Assembly: GCA_047616325.1 (NCBI GenBank)
Contig: JBLHGN010000129.1
Location: 1-9,679, forward strand
Direction of reading: 5' to 3'
DNA length: 9,679 nucleotides
Source: JBLHGN01 sp047616325
GTDB taxonomy: Bacteria > Pseudomonadota > Gammaproteobacteria > Pseudomonadales > Cellvibrionaceae
The position numbers and the translations under genes were made by a program. The stretch's first letter is position 1; every line of letters starts with the position of its first letter. Shown in pieces: positions 7,097 to 9,679 of this stretch. The notes under the pieces are model-generated. The model was not told the origin of the DNA. It did not search any database and saw only the letters and a program-made list of their open reading frames with translations.

Positions 7097-9679
7097 TCAG
7101 ATATTTGGGTGCATTTTTTTAGTGATAGCTACTGCGATCGTTTTGACATGAGGTTCTTTTAATATTTCTATATGACCACCTGTCACATCAATCACGTCTA
7201 ATTGCTTTATTATGCCCTCCCATCCTCCGCACTTCATTACCTCCCGACCTACAAAATCCCTATGCCTATGACCAGCAGCAAAGAACGTTGCCGAGGAATG
7301 ATATTGCTGCATATCTTGGCTATAAACTCTCATGGCTTTCTTGTAGGATTTTCGCCTCAATACAACTTGATCTTCGTATGAACCTTCTAGTTCTTGGCTA
7401 TCTTTTTTCAATGAATGCGCGGAAAATATTCGGCTTAGTAATGGAACTTTTGCAAGCCACTTCTTAGACACAGAGATTGCATAGCCAATACCCAATTCGC
7501 GAATATTCAAAAAATGATGCACGAGCCTCAAATGGGCTCTCCTTTTGACAGCATGTGGCAGGTATGAGTCGAGCAAGGCCAACACATTAACCTCATCACC
7601 CATACCGTGTAACTGCTGAGCCACTTCGAATGCGAGCACACCGCCAAAAGATACTCCCGTTAAATTATATGGCCCAACCTCCTGCTTGTCTTTTATTGCA
7701 GCAACATAACCATGGGCTAAGGTTTTTACTGTCGGTGTTGTACCCGAGCTGCTTTCAAGCCACATGTCAGTTTCTTGAGACAAAAACACACCATATACAG
7801 GGTCATCACTTTGTATATTGTCTGCCAGCGCCTGGTACATATTAATGCCGCAAATACAGAAAAGCGGTGAATCGCCCTTCCCTTCTTTTAACGTTATTAC
7901 GGATGCATCAGCAGTGGTTTCATTGTTTTCTGCTCGCGAAGCCAATTCACGTATTGTTGGCGTCTCGAAAAAGGCATTTAGAGAAAGCTGGCCATCACAT
8001 GCTTTATTAATTTCCCCCAGCACCCTGATTGCCGATAACGAATAACCACCGATATCGAAAAAATTTTGGTCAATACCAACAGTTTCTTTATTTAATATTT
8101 TTTTCCAAATTTCAGCTATTGTTTTTTCTGTTTCTGTTTGAGCTTCGGTTAATACATCGTGTATCGATAAGTCATTCAAGTCTGGATTCGGGAGCTTTTT
8201 ACGATCGATTTTTCCATTTGGTGTCAACGGTAGATCATCCAAAATCAAAATAATGGAGGGTACCATGTAATGAGGAAGACCCTTTTTAAGCCTATCTTTT
8301 AATACCATAGGGTCAATAGGGGCTGACAAAGATACATAGGCAACTAATTGCCTGGAATCATGCTCGCCTTTAACAACCACAACATTTTGATTCACTTCGG
8401 GTTGCTGACCCAGTAGTGTTTCAATTTCACCCAGCTCAATTCTAAACCCACGAAGCTTTACCTGAAAATCGACACGGCCGAGACACTCAAGCTTGCCATC
8501 GGATAATATTCGGGCCAAATCTCCCGTCCGATACATAAGAGCATTTGGTTCCTTCGAAAACGGATTGCTAACGAAAACTTCTGCAGTCAAATCATCTCGT
8601 TCGTGGTATCCACGCGCAAGTCCATCTCCTGCAATATAGAGTTCACCTATGCAGCCCTGAGGAACAGGAACACGTGCGGAGTTAAGTACGTACACTTGTG
8701 TATTATCGATTGGTGAACCGATAGCCACCAGCTTTCCTGATTGAACTTGGTCAACACAAGACCATATCGTGGTTTCCGTGGGACCATACATGTTCCACAC
8801 AGTTTTGGATCGTTCCAACAACTGATCCGCCAGGTCTCGAGGAAAAGCCTCGCCACCACAGAGCACATTTAAATTTGTATGCCCCTGCCAACCGTCTGCG
8901 ATGAGCATTCTAAAAGTGGCTGGTGTTGCCTGCACCACAGTTGCCTGCTTGATACGCTCTGCCAATCGGCCAGGGTCTAAGGTGCATGCTTGATCCGCAA
9001 TATCAACGCAAGCACCCACCAAAATAGGCAGGTACATTTCCAATGCGGCAATGTCAAAAGAGATGGTGGTAACGGATAGCAGGCGATCAGCCGCTGACAA
9101 GCCCGGCCTTGCGGCCATTGCATACAAAAAGTTTTGAAGAGCCGCATGGGATATTTGTACGCCTTTCGGACGCCCCGTCGATCCAGAGGTAAAAATTGTA
9201 TACGCCAAGCGATTTTCATCAAAAGAATCAGTCGGGTTTGAGGAATCACCGCCTTCGAAACTGGAAGAATTAAGAACAATCACCTTCGTTTCAGGCAAAA
9301 TCTTCAATTTTTTCGAATTGAGGTCATCCACTAGTAGCATTTTTGGCTTCGCATCTTCCAGAATCAATTCAATTCGATCGCTCGGATGATGAGGGTCTAA
9401 AGGAACGTAGGCACCGCCACTCTTTATTGTGGCCAGCAGAGCCACCAGAAGATTCAGCGAGCGCTCCATAAATATGCCCACACTTATTTCAGGCGAGACA
9501 CCGCCCAAGAGGAGCTGATTAGCTAATTGATTGACGCGTAGGTTCAATGCTCTATAGCTTATCGTGTCAGAATTAAAAATCGCTGCAGTTCTGTCGGGGT
9601 GATTTAAGGCGCAGGTTTCCAACTGTTTGACTAGCGAGGGGCGAACATCAGCTACTGCCGTACTATTTAACTCGCCAAG
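7097..9679 (-). CDS. Non-ribosomal peptide synthetase, terminal module A-PCP-TE (5' part beyond window)
   Basis: The last 860 residues of an NRPS; the frame stays open to the right edge, so any apparent start near 9622 is not the gene start. Numbering from the edge: the adenylation domain (~20-495) shows A3 TSGSTGRPKG (164-173), A4 FDIAALE, A5 NMYGPTETT, A6 GELYIAGDGLARGYHERDD, A7 YRTGDL, A8 GRVDFQVKLRGFRIELGEIE and A10 NGKIDRKKLP with the catalytic Lys490. By alignment to GrsA the specificity residues are D209 I210 L213 Q250 L273 G275 M297 I305 W306 K490 (DILQLGMIWK), one off the classical glycine code DILQLGLIWK. The carrier domain (~512-585) has FFDIGGYSL, with Ser547 for phosphopantetheine. 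The type I thioesterase (~600-855) has GVSFGG (Ser677), LLDSY (Asp704) and GGHIEI (His836) as a triad. The expected condensation domain must lie outside the window. The carrier/linker part (about 8050-8200) looks AT-rich compared with ggt. It faces nhaD convergently. Confidence 0.95.
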   Translation of the reverse strand, partial: LGELNSTAVADVRPSLVKQLETCALNHPDRTAAIFNSDTISYRALNLRVNQLANQLLLGGVSPEISVGIFMERSLNLLVALLATIKSGGAYVPLDPHHPSDRIELILEDAKPKMLLVDDLNSKKLKILPETKVIVLNSSSFEGGDSSNPTDSFDENRLAYTIFTSGSTGRPKGVQISHAALQNFLYAMAARPGLSAADRLLSVTTISFDIAALEMYLPILVGACVDIADQACTLDPGRLAERIKQATVVQATPATFRMLIADGWQGHTNLNVLCGGEAFPRDLADQLLERSKTVWNMYGPTETTIWSCVDQVQSGKLVAIGSPIDNTQVYVLNSARVPVPQGCIGELYIAGDGLARGYHERDDLTAEVFVSNPFSKEPNALMYRTGDLARILSDGKLECLGRVDFQVKLRGFRIELGEIETLLGQQPEVNQNVVVVKGEHDSRQLVAYVSLSAPIDPMVLKDRLKKGLPHYMVPSIILILDDLPLTPNGKIDRKKLPNPDLNDLSIHDVLTEAQTETEKTIAEIWKKILNKETVGIDQNFFDIGGYSLSAIRVLGEINKACDGQLSLNAFFETPTIRELASRAENNETTADASVITLKEGKGDSPLFCICGINMYQALADNIQSDDPVYGVFLSQETDMWLESSSGTTPTVKTLAHGYVAAIKDKQEVGPYNLTGVSFGGVLAFEVAQQLHGMGDEVNVLALLDSYLPHAVKRRAHLRLVHHFLNIRELGIGYAISVSKKWLAKVPLLSRIFSAHSLKKDSQELEGSYEDQVVLRRKSYKKAMRVYSQDMQQYHSSATFFAAGHRHRDFVGREVMKCGGWEGIIKQLDVIDVTGGHIEILKEPHVKTIAVAITKKMHPNI

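Overview
The window looks like an accessory, partly decaying stretch of a marine-type gammaproteobacterial chromosome. The basis is the mix of an integron-integrase remnant, REP-like palindromes, an NhaD-type Na+/H+ antiporter and a secreted gamma-glutamyltransferase. Moderate GC and these families suggest a Cellvibrionales/Alteromonadales-like bacterium, but that placement is inference only.

Layout: (1) 1-368 holds a broken reading frame, an alternating inverted-repeat element with a perfect 34-bp palindrome, and the last ~50 codons of an integron-type tyrosine recombinase. (2) 369-1596 has no convincing gene. It is packed with repeats: two diverged ~82-bp tandem units, three REP-like palindromes (two of them an inverted pair), and a 106-bp inverted-repeat element with a nested hairpin. 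(3) 1597-3351 is an intact exported gamma-glutamyltransferase (ggt). (4) 3365-3424 is a four-unit 15-bp tandem repeat. (5) 3538-5362 is a DUF885-family lipoprotein metallopeptidase gene inactivated by one frameshift and two in-frame TAA codons. (6) 5590-6825 is an nhaD antiporter gene broken by two frameshifts. (7) 7097-9679, on the minus strand, is the 3' end of a non-ribosomal peptide synthetase gene with the order adenylation - carrier protein - thioesterase. It runs off the right edge of the window.

Functionally, only ggt and the NRPS end appear intact. The NRPS part is a terminal module: its specificity residues read DILQLGMIWK, close to the classical glycine code, so it probably adds a C-terminal glycine and releases the peptide through the thioesterase. 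The left part reads as an integron platform that has been deleted and rearranged. The two middle genes are pseudogenes as written. Three of their five lesions are one-base changes in homopolymer runs, so assembly or sequencing error must be excluded before genome decay is concluded. I did not find a clearly new multi-gene system; the best leads are the integron/palindrome junction and the glycine-type terminating NRPS module.
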